From: Candidatus Brocadiaceae bacterium
Lineage (GTDB): Bacteria; Planctomycetota; Brocadiia; SM23-32
NCBI GenBank assembly: GCA_003551785.1
Contig: PUNP01000697.1
Coordinates: 1-7,299, forward strand
DNA length: 7,299 bases
Direction: 5' to 3'
Shown: positions 6,607-7,299 of the stretch, in pieces
How the letters are laid out: the number at the start of each line of letters is the position of its first letter
Numbering within the stretch: position 1 is the stretch's first letter
Made by a program: the position numbers and the translations under genes
Notes under the pieces: model-generated
Told to the model about the DNA's origin: nothing
The model's database searches: none
Seen by the model: only the letters and a program-made list of their open reading frames with translations

Positions 6607-7299
6607 TCACTCAAATCCATACATTTCAAACATTTGACGTCCAACTCCGCCAGCCAGAAAATCGGCGAACCAAGCGGCATCATCCGGTTTCTCCGCCGAG
6701 GTCAGCACAACCGCTTTAACGGCAGATATCACGTTGCGCTCTTCATCAATCTCGATCATTTCCGTGTTACGACCGAAATGTCGGGCGACAGGCTTCCAGA
6801 CAATAGCGGCATCAACTCTGTTGACATTTACTGCCATCCCCAGTGAATAGGGCGAATCCTCGGTGTGAGTTATATTATCGAGTTCATGCATGGAAAGGCC
6901 GCTGTTTTCCAGCAGTTCAATAGTAACACGACGCAAAAGCCCGGACTGATCGGAAACGACTCCGAGGCGAATATCGGCATTATCCAGATCGGCAACGGAT
7001 TGCAGTTCATGGGGATTACCTCGTCTGACAAGAATATACGGAACCAAACGGGCGATTTCCCTTGTTTCCTGCACCAGCCCAACATCATTGAGTTGATCGA
7101 TTAAGTTTTGGTCGGCGGTAATAAAGACATCGCCTGTACGTTCCAGGACAAGTGCCTCGTACAATTCTTCCGAACGCGCGAAGGCAGTGTCAGCTTTTAT
7201 ACCGCTGCGACGGAAAAAACGTCCTATAGCACCGGCCTCATGCTCCATATCAGGTGCATCAATCGGGTATCTGAGCACTTCATCGCATAAGACAAGAAG
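6607..7299 (-). CDS. Substrate-binding protein of the same importer, copy 1, 5' end outside window
   Basis: The frame stays open to the right edge, giving 230 residues that begin LLVLCDEVLRYPID. This matches the mature start of the second binding protein (LQLLCGGGIRPPVD), so the signal peptide and true start lie beyond 7299. GTG at 7278 is an internal Val, not the start. Shared blocks with copy 2 include GNPH followed by LQSVADL (copy 2: IQSVADL), VDAAIVWKPVA and NVIS, showing a tandem duplication that has diverged considerably. The glycine-rich CGGGIRPP turn of copy 2 reads CDEVLRYP here, and YGPSNHLL reads FARSEELY. Two ligand-pocket segments have therefore changed, while the later parts of the fold are kept. 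TGA at 6609-6607 is followed after three bases by copy 2. The ligand may differ from that of copy 2, or the protein may have lost high-affinity binding. Confidence 0.86.
   Translation of the reverse strand, partial: LLVLCDEVLRYPIDAPDMEHEAGAIGRFFRRSGIKADTAFARSEELYEALVLERTGDVFITADQNLIDQLNDVGLVQETREIARLVPYILVRRGNPHELQSVADLDNADIRLGVVSDQSGLLRRVTIELLENSGLSMHELDNITHTEDSPYSLGMAVNVNRVDAAIVWKPVARHFGRNTEMIEIDEERNVISAVKAVVLTSAEKPDDAAWFADFLAGGVGRQMFEMYGFE

Noticed and set aside
6607..7278. A complete binding-protein gene starting at GTG 7278
   Set aside because: The frame is open to 7299 and residues upstream (LLVLCDE) align with the mature start of the paralogue, so the real start lies outside.

Overview
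The window reads as ordinary bacterial chromosome from an organism with a Gram-negative-type envelope: it carries a type II secretion pseudopilin, a lipoprotein-anchored ABC importer and a near-consensus sigma-70-type promoter. Taxonomy is uncertain. The pseudopilin has Arg instead of Gly just before its FTLVEL processing site. From memory this is common among the FTLIEL-type proteins of Lentisphaerota and related PVC bacteria, so that group is a tentative guess. MutL carries the endonuclease motif of bacteria that lack MutH.

Layout. (1) Positions 1-181, minus strand: the first 60 codons of a GspG-type major pseudopilin, running off the left edge, with a strong promoter at 288-316. (2) Positions 385-2184, plus strand: complete mutL, divergent from gspG. 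(3) Positions 2272-3507, plus strand: a MATE-family efflux protein that seems to lack its first transmembrane helix. A short region of alternative hairpins lies between it and mutL. (4) Positions 3508-3870: a gene-free convergent spacer holding an exact 34-bp tandem duplication inside a 126-bp stretch bounded by perfect 10-bp inverted repeats, plus a weak terminator-like hairpin. (5) Positions 7299-3871, minus strand: a compact operon for an oxyanion (molybdate/tungstate-type) ABC importer. In order of transcription it encodes binding protein 1 (5' end outside the window), binding protein 2 (lipoprotein), one permease and one ATPase, with junctions of +3, -11 and -7 nt.

The importer genes form one machine: two paralogous binding proteins appear to share one permease and one ATPase. 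mutL, the MATE gene and gspG have no evident functional link to it or to each other. I found no clearly new multi-gene system. The observations most worth checking are the duplicated binding proteins with a divergent ligand motif in one copy, the 5'-truncated MATE gene bordered on both sides by related CCAAA(A)T/GTGTCA motifs, and the 126-bp inverted-repeat unit.
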